6,230 nt of DNA from Chitinophagaceae bacterium (GTDB taxonomy: Bacteria; Bacteroidota; Bacteroidia; Chitinophagales; Chitinophagaceae), in the NCBI GenBank assembly GCA_947468255.1, contig CANIMM010000195.1, positions 1-6,230 on the forward strand, in the 5' to 3' direction. Shown in pieces: positions 1 through 5,558 of this stretch; the stretch's first letter is position 1; each line of letters opens with the position of its first letter. The translations under genes and the position numbers were made by a program. The notes below the pieces were generated by a model. That model was not told the DNA's origin and made no database searches. It saw nothing but the letters and a program-made list of their open reading frames with translations.

Positions 1-111
1 GGCTGTAATATTCCAGTATCCCTCTACCATCGTTTCCACTTTATTTACATTTTGCCCCCCTTTTCCTCCACTTCGGGCAGTATTAAATTTTATTTCTCCC
101 GCAATATCCAT
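1..111 (-). CDS. arfB: ArfB-type alternative ribosome-rescue peptidyl-tRNA hydrolase, N-terminal part (3' end outside window)
   Basis: The gene reads leftward from an ATG at 111-109 and stays open to the window edge, giving 37 codons that begin MDIAGEIKFNTARSGG. The GGQ tripeptide is at residues 18-20, followed by NVNKVET. This is the class I release-factor-like catalytic signature in its ArfB/YaeJ form (RSGGKGGQNVNKVE), not the form found in RF1/RF2. GGQ proteins of this family hydrolyse the ester bond of peptidyl-tRNA. ArfB does so on ribosomes stalled at the end of mRNAs lacking a stop codon, using a basic C-terminal tail in the mRNA channel; that tail is outside the window. The reading frame runs 15 further codons upstream (including a TTG two codons before the ATG) before a TGA, but the ATG places the conserved E-I-K-F strand at the usual distance from the N-terminus. 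It is divergent from the GGGP synthase gene. Family identity is secure; full length and tail cannot be seen. Confidence 0.85.
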   Translation of the reverse strand, partial: MDIAGEIKFNTARSGGKGGQNVNKVETMVEGYWNITA

Positions 112-114
112 ACT

Positions 115-122
115 CAAATTTA
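115..122 (-). promoter_or_regulatory. Candidate -7 box (TAAATTTG) for arfB
   Basis: On the minus strand the sequence TAAATTTG matches the Bacteroidota -7 consensus TAnnTTTG at every fixed position. It ends three bases before the arfB ATG. With the usual 3-5 base distance from the box to the start site, transcription would begin at or next to the ATG. I see no good TTG/TTTG -33 element at the expected 19-22 base distance, so this call rests on the -7 box alone in AT-rich DNA. Confidence 0.35.
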
Positions 123-164
123 CTTTATTTATAGAAAGGGTGGTTACTAAAGCCTTTCATTTGT

Positions 165-172
165 TATCTTTA
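165..172 (+). promoter_or_regulatory. Candidate -7 box (TATCTTTA) for the GGGP synthase gene
   Basis: TATCTTTA matches TAnnTTTG in all but the last base and would start transcription around 176-179, giving a leader of about 48 bases. The leader contains a run of nine A (185-193). No clear TTG lies at the -33 distance. A second, poorer box (TATAATTG, 217-224) abuts the ATG and is less likely, because it would place the start inside the gene. Confidence 0.3.
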
Positions 173-224
173 TTTTTATAAGACAAAAAAAAACAAGATT
201 TTTGTTAAAACCAATCTATAATTG

Positions 225-980
225 ATGTCAAAAGGGATATACCATTCATTATCAGATCGAAAGCGTACTGGCAAAAAATCATTTGCAGTATTGATTGATC
301 CTGACAAGGTACATGATCAAAGTATGGAGCAGTTAATTCAATTGTCTGTTTCTGCCAAAGTTGATTATTTTTTGGTGGGTGGAAGCTTGGTTATTTCAAA
401 TTACTTGGACAATTGTCTTCAACTGATTAAAAGAAGTTGCGATATACCCACTATTCTATTTCCTGGAAGTCCTTCGCAGGTAAGTAAATATGCAGATGCC
501 TTATTGTACCTGTCGTTAATCAGCGGACGGAATGCAGAACTATTGATTGGTCAGCATGTGGTATCCGCGCCGATGGTAAAGAAAAGCGGATTAGAAATAA
601 TGTCTACCGGCTATATGGTGGTGGATGGCGGTGCTCCCACAACAGTTTCATATATTTCCAATGCTAGTCCTTTGCCAGCGGATAAAAATGAAATTGCTGT
701 ATGTACGGCTATGGCGGGCGAAATGCTAGGAATGAAATTGATCTATATGGATGCAGGAAGCGGAGCAAAGATTGCTATTAGCGAAAGCATGATAGAAAAA
801 GTGGCTCAATCCATTTCGGTGCCCCTAATTGTAGGAGGAGGGATAGTGGATCCTGAGAAAGCTTACCTCAATTGTAAAGCGGGTGCAGATGTAGTAGTAG
901 TGGGAAATGCCATTGAAAAAGACAGCTCGCTGATAAAGGAAATGGCAGCCGCAGTGCATAGCGTGCCGGCTTTAGTATAA
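225..980 (+). CDS. Geranylgeranylglyceryl phosphate synthase, bacterial group II (PcrB/GGGPS family)
   Basis: A 251-residue TIM-barrel enzyme. Family members join a polyprenyl diphosphate (geranylgeranyl-PP in the Bacteroidota enzymes studied) to sn-glycerol 1-phosphate, making the first ether bond of archaeal-type lipids. Seen in order: the Mg/substrate motif LIDPDK (24-29), VGGSL (51-55), the prenyl-binding strand LFPGSPSQ (78-85), SLISGRNAELLIGQH (97-111), STGYMVVDGG (127-136), YMDAGSGA (174-181), and the glycerol-phosphate-binding loops VGGGI (203-207) and VVVGNAIE (224-231). The length and the SLISGRN segment fit group II, which covers archaeal and Bacteroidota enzymes; the shorter Firmicutes PcrB proteins make heptaprenylglyceryl phosphate instead. 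I chose the ATG at 225 rather than the TTG at 222 directly before it. There is no signal peptide or membrane segment, so it is predicted cytosolic. It stands alone, with ArfB diverging on one side and the peptidase operon converging on the other. The family is certain; chain-length preference is inferred. Confidence 0.93.
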   Translation: MSKGIYHSLSDRKRTGKKSFAVLIDPDKVHDQSMEQLIQLSVSAKVDYFLVGGSLVISNYLDNCLQLIKRSCDIPTILFPGSPSQVSKYADALLYLSLISGRNAELLIGQHVVSAPMVKKSGLEIMSTGYMVVDGGAPTTVSYISNASPLPADKNEIAVCTAMAGEMLGMKLIYMDAGSGAKIAISESMIEKVAQSISVPLIVGGGIVDPEKAYLNCKAGADVVVVGNAIEKDSSLIKEMAAAVHSVPALV

Positions 981-1030
981 TTTTTAGATTTGCCTTTTCC
1001 TGAGGGCTTTGAATTTTCTGCAGGATAAAA

Positions 1031-2320
1031 CTATTTTTCTTTCACCACCCTTGTTGGCGTATCCTTTCCACTCACAATTGATTTACTGCTGATGGCAATG
1101 GCCTTAATAATTTCGGTCATATTATTCATGTCCAAAGTTTCTATTTCATCATCCACCGTATGGTAGAATTTTTCTGTGTCCATTTTTGAGGTAGAAATCG
1201 TGTGGGCAGGAACTCCTAGTGCGGCTAGTGTTGCATTGTCACTCCGGTAAAATAGATTTTGCTTAGGATAGGGATCGGGTTCAAATTTGAATTTAGAATC
1301 CGCCAGGTTGGACTGGAGTATTTTTCCCATATCCGTTTTTTCGAATCCTGTAATGTAGGCGCTACTCGTCCCCCACTTGCTTTCGGTGCCGATCATTTCT
1401 ATATTAAACATTGCCATTACTTTATCGGCACTTAGTTGTTGGCTGAAATAACGGCTGCCAAATCCGCCTACTTCCTCCCCGGTAAAGGCCACAAAAATGA
1501 TGGTACGTTCGTTCTTTTCTTTTAGCCGGCTGAAATATTTGCTTAACATAATTACAGCCGCTGTTCCAGCAGCATCATCATTGGCTCCATTAAAAATGCT
1601 ATCCTGGTCTTTATTGGGTTCGCCAATCCCTAGGTGATCATAATGCCCGCTAAATATCACGTACTCATCGATTTTGCTTTTGCCGGGGATTACCCCTACT
1701 ATGTTTTTTAACTTTTGCTCGGTAACCTCGTTACTCATGTGCAGCTGAATTGAAGCGGGATTAAGATGGGGGGTTAGAATCATCAACTTTGAAAAGGCGG
1801 ATTGAAATTTAGGGCTCCCTATAAACTGTTGCATTCTTTTAAATAGCTTGGTGTGAGCGGTATCTATCAATATCAATACATTTTTTTCCTGCTCAAGCAA
1901 CGGAAAAACAGTGTTAACGAAATTATCCTCTTTTTTCACCCTCACTATTTCAAAATCTGCAAACGAATTAATTATGATTTCCGCAGCTGTGGTATTGGCC
2001 AAAACATTGAAAGTGTTCAATGAATCATTGTCCAGCATACCCGATATTTCCAAGGGTTTCACCTTGGTCATGACGAAATCCTGGGTATAGGATTTGGCCT
2101 TGCCAAAATATTTCAATTTATTTTTAGCAAATTCGGTTGCAATAAAATCAGCCGCCTTGTCTATCCCGGGTGTAAATGTCTTTCGACCCTGCATGTCATC
2201 TGCAGAAAGTATTTTTTCAATTCTTTCCACCTCCGCAACATTGACTATTTTATCTATATGCTGTGAAAAAGAAAATAGACTGATAAAGCCCGCAGTAATG
2301 GTTAGGTATAGGTTCTTCAT
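1031..2320 (-). CDS. Secreted M28-family zinc metallopeptidase (aminopeptidase-like)
   Basis: A 429-residue exported peptidase. The N-terminus (MKNLYLTITAGFISLFSFSQ) is a signal peptide: a lysine, a hydrophobic core, then a likely signal peptidase I site near residue 19-20. There is no lipobox cysteine, so a periplasmic or secreted location is expected. Residues 21 to about 215 form an N-terminal region; the M28 catalytic domain follows. Visible metal-site motifs are SGHYDHLG (His226, Asp228), NGANDDAAG (Asp248), FTGEEVGG (Glu282 as likely general base, Glu283 as ligand), NIEMIG (Glu308 where classic members usually have Asp) and FYHTVDDEIET (His387). Family members remove N-terminal residues or cleave small peptides using two zinc ions. 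The true substrate cannot be read from sequence. No Shine-Dalgarno precedes the ATG (upstream AAAAAACAAATA). It lies 27 bp behind the LytTR regulator on the same strand and is probably co-transcribed with it. Its 3' end converges on the GGGP synthase gene with 50 bp between them. Confidence 0.9.
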   Translation of the reverse strand: MKNLYLTITAGFISLFSFSQHIDKIVNVAEVERIEKILSADDMQGRKTFTPGIDKAADFIATEFAKNKLKYFGKAKSYTQDFVMTKVKPLEISGMLDNDSLNTFNVLANTTAAEIIINSFADFEIVRVKKEDNFVNTVFPLLEQEKNVLILIDTAHTKLFKRMQQFIGSPKFQSAFSKLMILTPHLNPASIQLHMSNEVTEQKLKNIVGVIPGKSKIDEYVIFSGHYDHLGIGEPNKDQDSIFNGANDDAAGTAAVIMLSKYFSRLKEKNERTIIFVAFTGEEVGGFGSRYFSQQLSADKVMAMFNIEMIGTESKWGTSSAYITGFEKTDMGKILQSNLADSKFKFEPDPYPKQNLFYRSDNATLAALGVPAHTISTSKMDTEKFYHTVDDEIETLDMNNMTEIIKAIAISSKSIVSGKDTPTRVVKEK

Positions 2321-2347
2321 TATTTGTTTTTTATAATCAATTAATTT

Positions 2348-3076
2348 TTAAAGGCTCATCATTTCTTTAAATTTAACAGCCTGTCTTCTACTGACTTCTA
2401 CCTTTTCACCACCTTGCAGGTCTAGTAATAAACCTCCGTTAAAGTAAGGTTCAATTTTTTCAATCATTCGTAAATTAACAATGTGTTTTCTGTTGGCCCT
2501 GAAAAATGTTTTTTCATCGAGTCTTTCTTCCAACGCATTCAAGGATTTTAATATCAGCGGTTTGTTGCCGGCAAAAAACACTTTTGCATAATTACCAACG
2601 CTTTCGAATAAACGCACTTCGGAGAGTTTTACAAACCAGCATCGTTCGCCATCTTTTACAAATACCTGGTCGTTTTCGGTGAGCAAACCTCTGTTAAAGA
2701 CCTGCTGATTGGCAAGTTCTTTTTCTTCTGCCTGTTGTAGTTTTTGTAAAGCATCTGCAAGCCTTTTTGGCTCAATGGGTTTCATCAGATAATCCAATGC
2801 ATTCACTTCAAATGCTTTTAATGCGTATTCGTCGTAAGCAGTAGTAAAAATCACATGGGGCGCTCTGTCTAATTCCTGTAGCATGTCAAATCCAGTCTTT
2901 CCGGGCATTTGGATATCCAAAAAAATAAGATCTGGATTCAGTGTTTCTATTTTTTCAATGCCTTCGGTAGCATTGGAAGCTTCGTCAATCACTTCAATTT
3001 CTGGGAATTCGAGCAGCAGCTTTTTTAATTCATTTCTTGCCAACCTTTCGTCGTCTATTATGATTGCTTTGTGCAT
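2348..3076 (-). CDS. LytTR-family response regulator (LytR/AlgR type)
   Basis: A 242-residue two-component response regulator and DNA-binding transcription factor. Receiver domain, residues 3 to about 115: acidic pocket Asp8-Asp9, phospho-acceptor Asp54 in FLDIQMPG, Thr79 in FTTAYDEYA, and Lys99 in YLMKPI. After a linker rich in Glu and Gln (112-130), residues 136-242 form a LytTR domain with the conserved FFRANRKHIVNL (191-202) and VEVSRRQAVKFKE (226-238) segments. LytTR domains bind pairs of short direct repeats through loops of a beta fold rather than a helix-turn-helix. The length is normal. The gene follows the histidine kinase by 46 bp and precedes the peptidase by 27 bp, so the kinase is its evident partner. 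A weak box (TAAATTTT on the minus strand) lies a few bases before the start, but no -33 element is present, so I do not call an internal promoter. Confidence 0.93.
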   Translation of the reverse strand: MHKAIIIDDERLARNELKKLLLEFPEIEVIDEASNATEGIEKIETLNPDLIFLDIQMPGKTGFDMLQELDRAPHVIFTTAYDEYALKAFEVNALDYLMKPIEPKRLADALQKLQQAEEKELANQQVFNRGLLTENDQVFVKDGERCWFVKLSEVRLFESVGNYAKVFFAGNKPLILKSLNALEERLDEKTFFRANRKHIVNLRMIEKIEPYFNGGLLLDLQGGEKVEVSRRQAVKFKEMMSL

Positions 3077-3122
3077 GGGAAAAATTTATAGCATAATTTT
3101 TGAGTAATACCGATAGCTAAAA

Positions 3123-4175
3123 TCAGTGAAGTGGAGCAACTGGCATGGTTATCCTAGACTCCACCATTTCATTATTCATATTTTTTATTGCAAAGCTTGC
3201 CTTGCCCTGGTATAACAAATTTAGCCTATCCTCGGTGCTTCTTAATCCAAATCCATTTTCTTTGGAAAAGTCTCCCAGTTGGCCGCTATTTTGTACTACC
3301 AATTCATGTCGATTGTTTACAAAGTCAGAAATTATCCGAATGGTGCCCCCATTTACTTTTTTGCTGACACCGTGTTTGATGGCATTTTCTACCAGCGTTT
3401 GTAACATCATTGGCGGAATAGGTTGCTGTAGGGTATTTTGATTAATATCCATTTCAATGGAAAGTCGTTCTTCAAACCGCATTTTTTCAAGCGCAAGATA
3501 ATCTCTTACAATATTTAATTCCCTTTCTAGGGGAACGGTTTCCAATTTTTCGGTTTGCATACTGCTGCGTAAAATATTGCTTAATTCTGTAATAGCAGTT
3601 CTTGCTCTTGAAGGGTTTTCGTCTACCAATGCCCGTATGCTGTTCAGTGCATTGAAAATAAAGTGAGGGTTAATATGTGATTTAATGGTTTTAAGTTCCA
3701 GCTCTTTTACAAGTGATTGTAGTTTTAACGTGTCAAATTCTTGCTTTCGGGTTCTTTCTACATAATGGAAAATGTAGTACAGTAAATTCCAAATGAACAA
3801 AACGAAAAAATTGTTGAGGGCGCTGCGGGTAATTTCATTGAGTAAAGAAATTTTAAGCTCTGTATGCTCACGGAGGTTGAATGTTTTTTCTAATCCGATG
3901 TCTGCACAAGCATATAGGATCGCGAATGCAATAGTAACAAGGATAAAATAAAGGACTTGTTTATTGATGGGTTTTTCCAAAAAACGGAATCCTTTTATAA
4001 CCATGCGCATGATGTGTGTAAAAAAAATCCCTAATAGTACATTGATGGTAACCAGCAGAAAAAAATGATCGATCTTACGAACCGAAAGGTTAAAATAATA
4101 AAAAGAGGAGATGGCAATATTGGTTCCCCATCCACCCAGTTGACAGACCCAATAAGTAGATATTTTCTTTTTCAT
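3123..4175 (-). CDS. LytS/YehU-type membrane sensor histidine kinase
   Basis: A 350-residue sensor kinase of the His_kinase (PF06580-type) family that pairs with LytTR regulators. The N-terminus has the YWVCQLGGWG motif (8-17) typical of Bacteroidota members, followed by about four membrane segments (roughly 15-30, 36-58, 73-92 and 120-138) joined by short loops, with no large extracellular sensor domain. A short coiled-coil-like stretch (140-165) leads to the phospho-acceptor region SHINPHFIFNALNS (166-179), with His171 the conserved phosphorylated residue. The ATP-binding domain shows LVENAIKHG (261-269, N box), QNSGQ (295-299) and GFGLRSTEDRL (308-318). The Asn-Ser-Gly form of the G1 box is usual in this group and does not suggest an inactive kinase. 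The stimulus is unknown; membrane or cell-envelope state is a guess from architecture. It is the first gene of a probable kinase-regulator-peptidase operon, divergent from ruvB across 279 bp. No Shine-Dalgarno precedes the ATG. Confidence 0.93.
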   Translation of the reverse strand: MKKKISTYWVCQLGGWGTNIAISSFYYFNLSVRKIDHFFLLVTINVLLGIFFTHIMRMVIKGFRFLEKPINKQVLYFILVTIAFAILYACADIGLEKTFNLREHTELKISLLNEITRSALNNFFVLFIWNLLYYIFHYVERTRKQEFDTLKLQSLVKELELKTIKSHINPHFIFNALNSIRALVDENPSRARTAITELSNILRSSMQTEKLETVPLERELNIVRDYLALEKMRFEERLSIEMDINQNTLQQPIPPMMLQTLVENAIKHGVSKKVNGGTIRIISDFVNNRHELVVQNSGQLGDFSKENGFGLRSTEDRLNLLYQGKASFAIKNMNNEMVESRITMPVAPLH

Positions 4176-4240
4176 TTGTGTAATAGCTATTGTTGAATGA
4201 ATTCCCCGGCAACTAGAATCGGCTACATTTCCCTTATGGG

Positions 4241-4278
4241 CAAACTTTGTTAAACCAGTGGTGGTAATTACAAATCTA
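4241..4278 (-). promoter_or_regulatory. Candidate promoter(s) of the kinase-regulator-peptidase operon
   Basis: Two overlapping solutions are visible on the minus strand. TAGATTTG (4278 to 4271) is a perfect TAnnTTTG -7 box but has no TTG at -33. AAAGTTTG (4248 to 4241) misses one consensus base, but a TTTG lies 22 bases upstream (4274-4271) and can serve as its -33 element. The leader would be about 90 bases for the first and about 60 for the second. Which one is used cannot be decided from sequence. Confidence 0.4.
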
Positions 4279-4296
4279 CGAATTGTGATACTGAAT

Positions 4297-4383
4297 GCGG
4301 TTTAGTTTTTATTAATGGTGAAATGCGGGGTTAAGAGGTGTTTTGCAGCGCTATGCAAGCAAAAATGGGGTTCAGCGGTTGTA
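4297..4383 (+). repeat. Cluster of G(C/G)GGTTNAG short direct repeats in the divergent promoter region
   Basis: Four copies in the same orientation: GCGGTTTAG (4297-4305), GGGGTTAAG (4327-4335), GGGGTTCAG (4367-4375) and a poorer GCGGTTGTA (4375-4383). The first three start 30 and 40 bases apart, that is, whole turns of B-DNA, and each follows an AAT-containing flank. The GTTNAG half fits the right part of the LytTR/AlgR binding pattern, but the left half does not fit well. The cluster lies upstream of the kinase operon promoter and also upstream of ruvB. The region also holds a weak inverted repeat, TTTTGC/GCAAAA (4341-4346 and 4359-4364). Confidence 0.35.
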
Positions 4384-4401
4384 TAAGTTCGGCTGCCTGA
4401 C

Positions 4402-4450
4402 TTTTTAAAAAAAAATGCTGTTGGGCCCAATGGTAAATTGGTTATTTTTA
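4402..4450 (+). promoter_or_regulatory. Candidate promoter of ruvB
   Basis: TTG (4421-4423), a 19-base spacer, then TATTTTTA (4443-4450) fits the Bacteroidota -33/-7 arrangement with one mismatch in the -7 box. A T5A9 tract (4402-4415) ends five bases before the TTG and could act as an UP element. The -7 box ends four bases before the ATG, so transcription would begin at about the start codon. A perfect 10-base palindrome, TTGGGCCCAA (4421-4430), overlaps the -33 element and could be an operator or chance. Confidence 0.45.
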
Positions 4451-4454
4451 CATC

Positions 4455-5486
4455 ATGTCAAATCCCAATTTAAATACGGATGGAGAGTCGCTGAGTTCGG
4501 TGGAAAAAGAGTTTGAAAATAATATCCGGCCCAGTGAAATGGCTGATTTTTCGGGACAGCCCCAAACTATTGAGAACCTCCGAATTTTTATTAAAGCTGC
4601 TAAAATCAGGGGAGAAGCCCTCGATCATATTTTGTTTCATGGACCTCCAGGATTGGGTAAAACCACCTTGAGTAGAATTGTAGCCAATGAATTAGGGGTT
4701 AAAATAAAGGAGACCAGCGGTCCGGTAATTGAAAAGCCAGGCGACCTTGCCGGATTACTCACCAATCTGGAGGCCAACGATGTTTTATTTATTGATGAAA
4801 TCCATCGTCTCAGTAATGTGGTAGAAGAATATTTGTATGCTGCAATGGAAGACTTTCGCATTGACATCATGATTGATAGCGGCCCCAATGCGAGAAGTGT
4901 GCAAATTAATTTGAATCCCTTTACACTGATTGGCGCCACCACCAGAAGCGGATTGTTAACCGCTCCCTTACTCTCTAGATTTGGAATCAAGTCTAGGTTG
5001 GAGTATTACAATGCAGCCACTTTGCAAAAAATTATTCTTCGTTCAGCCTCGATTCTGAATACTTCTATTACTACTGCGGCAGCAGATGAAATTTCCCGTC
5101 GAAGTCGCGGTACACCCCGTATCGCTAATGGCTTATTAAGAAGGGTTAGGGATTTTGCCCAGGTATTAAATGATGGCGCCATTGATATTGGTATTACACA
5201 GCATTCATTACAGGCACTGAATGTAGATGAGCACGGTTTGGATGAAATGGATAACCGAATCCTGAATGCCATTATTGATAAATTTAAGGGTGGGCCAGTG
5301 GGTATTACCACTATTGCTACCGCAGTTGGAGAGGAAGCGGGTACTTTGGAAGAAGTGTACGAGCCATTTTTGATTCAAGAAGGGTTTCTACAAAGAACTG
5401 CTAGGGGAAGGGAAGCTACCGCAAAAGCATACGCGCATTTGGGTAAAATTTATAGTAGGGGTTCGGATAACACGCTGTTTAGCTAA
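4455..5486 (+). CDS. ruvB: Holliday junction branch migration ATPase RuvB
   Basis: A 343-residue hexameric AAA+ motor that, with RuvA, drives branch migration of Holliday junctions in recombination and repair. Visible in order: RPSEMADFSGQ (25-35), the usual opening of the ATPase core; Walker A GPPGLGKT (63-70); Walker B FIDEIH (112-117); the RuvB beta-hairpin region that contacts RuvA (about 125-155); sensor 1 ATTRSG (161-166); the arginine finger Arg175 in LSRFG; sensor 2 RGTPRIANGLLRR (218-230); and the C-terminal winged-helix DNA-binding domain ending in EPFLIQEGFLQRTARGR (303-319). All key residues are present and the length is normal. The start is supported by the MSNPNLN opening, which I associate with Chitinophagaceae-type RuvB. 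No Shine-Dalgarno is present. Neither ruvA nor ruvC is adjacent. The gene diverges from the kinase operon and converges on the OmpR-type regulator. Confidence 0.98.
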   Translation: MSNPNLNTDGESLSSVEKEFENNIRPSEMADFSGQPQTIENLRIFIKAAKIRGEALDHILFHGPPGLGKTTLSRIVANELGVKIKETSGPVIEKPGDLAGLLTNLEANDVLFIDEIHRLSNVVEEYLYAAMEDFRIDIMIDSGPNARSVQINLNPFTLIGATTRSGLLTAPLLSRFGIKSRLEYYNAATLQKIILRSASILNTSITTAAADEISRRSRGTPRIANGLLRRVRDFAQVLNDGAIDIGITQHSLQALNVDEHGLDEMDNRILNAIIDKFKGGPVGITTIATAVGEEAGTLEEVYEPFLIQEGFLQRTARGREATAKAYAHLGKIYSRGSDNTLFS

Positions 5487-5507
5487 TGCAGTGCTTACAA
5501 AATGGGC

Positions 5508-5537
5508 AAAAAAAAGGCCCTGATTTACAGAGCCCTT
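5508..5537 (-). terminator. Intrinsic terminator of the OmpR-type regulator gene (possibly also acting on ruvB)
   Basis: On the minus strand the RNA reads AAGG-G-CUCUG, loop UAAAU, then CAGGG-CCUU, running into eight U. This gives a nine-pair stem with one bulged G and one G-U pair. It begins 21 bases after the regulator's stop codon. Read on the plus strand, the G-U pair becomes a C-A mismatch and the downstream tract is only ACUAAUUUUAU, so it should be a weaker terminator for the converging ruvB transcript. Confidence 0.75.
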
Positions 5538-5558
5538 ACTAATTTTATAATACCATCA

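Noticed and set aside
222..224. TTG as start codon of the GGGP synthase gene
   Set aside because: It directly precedes an in-frame ATG at 225 and adds one residue. The ATG is the simpler and stronger start.
992..1017. Possible terminator hairpin after the GGGP synthase gene (GCCT/GGGC, then TTTGAATTTT)
   Set aside because: The stem has only four pairs, one a G-U pair, and the T tract is interrupted. It is too weak to call in AT-rich DNA.
2094..2336. Plus-strand open frame of 80 codons
   Set aside because: It lies opposite the N-terminal part of the peptidase gene, has no recognisable domain, and the coding evidence is clearly on the minus strand.
2883..3107. Plus-strand open frame of 74 codons
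   Set aside because: It is antisense to the receiver domain of the LytTR regulator. Its Ser/Ile/Phe-rich composition is typical of a shadow frame.
3145..3441. Plus-strand open frame of 98 codons
   Set aside because: It is antisense to the ATPase domain of the histidine kinase and has no domain signature of its own.
4341..4364. TTTTGC/GCAAAA inverted repeat as a terminator or riboswitch element
   Set aside because: It has six pairs with a 12-base loop, no following T tract and no recognisable riboswitch core. At most it is a protein-binding site.
4637..5311. Two minus-strand open frames (117 and 101 codons) opposite ruvB
   Set aside because: Both mirror the strongly conserved RuvB coding sequence, and neither resembles a known family.
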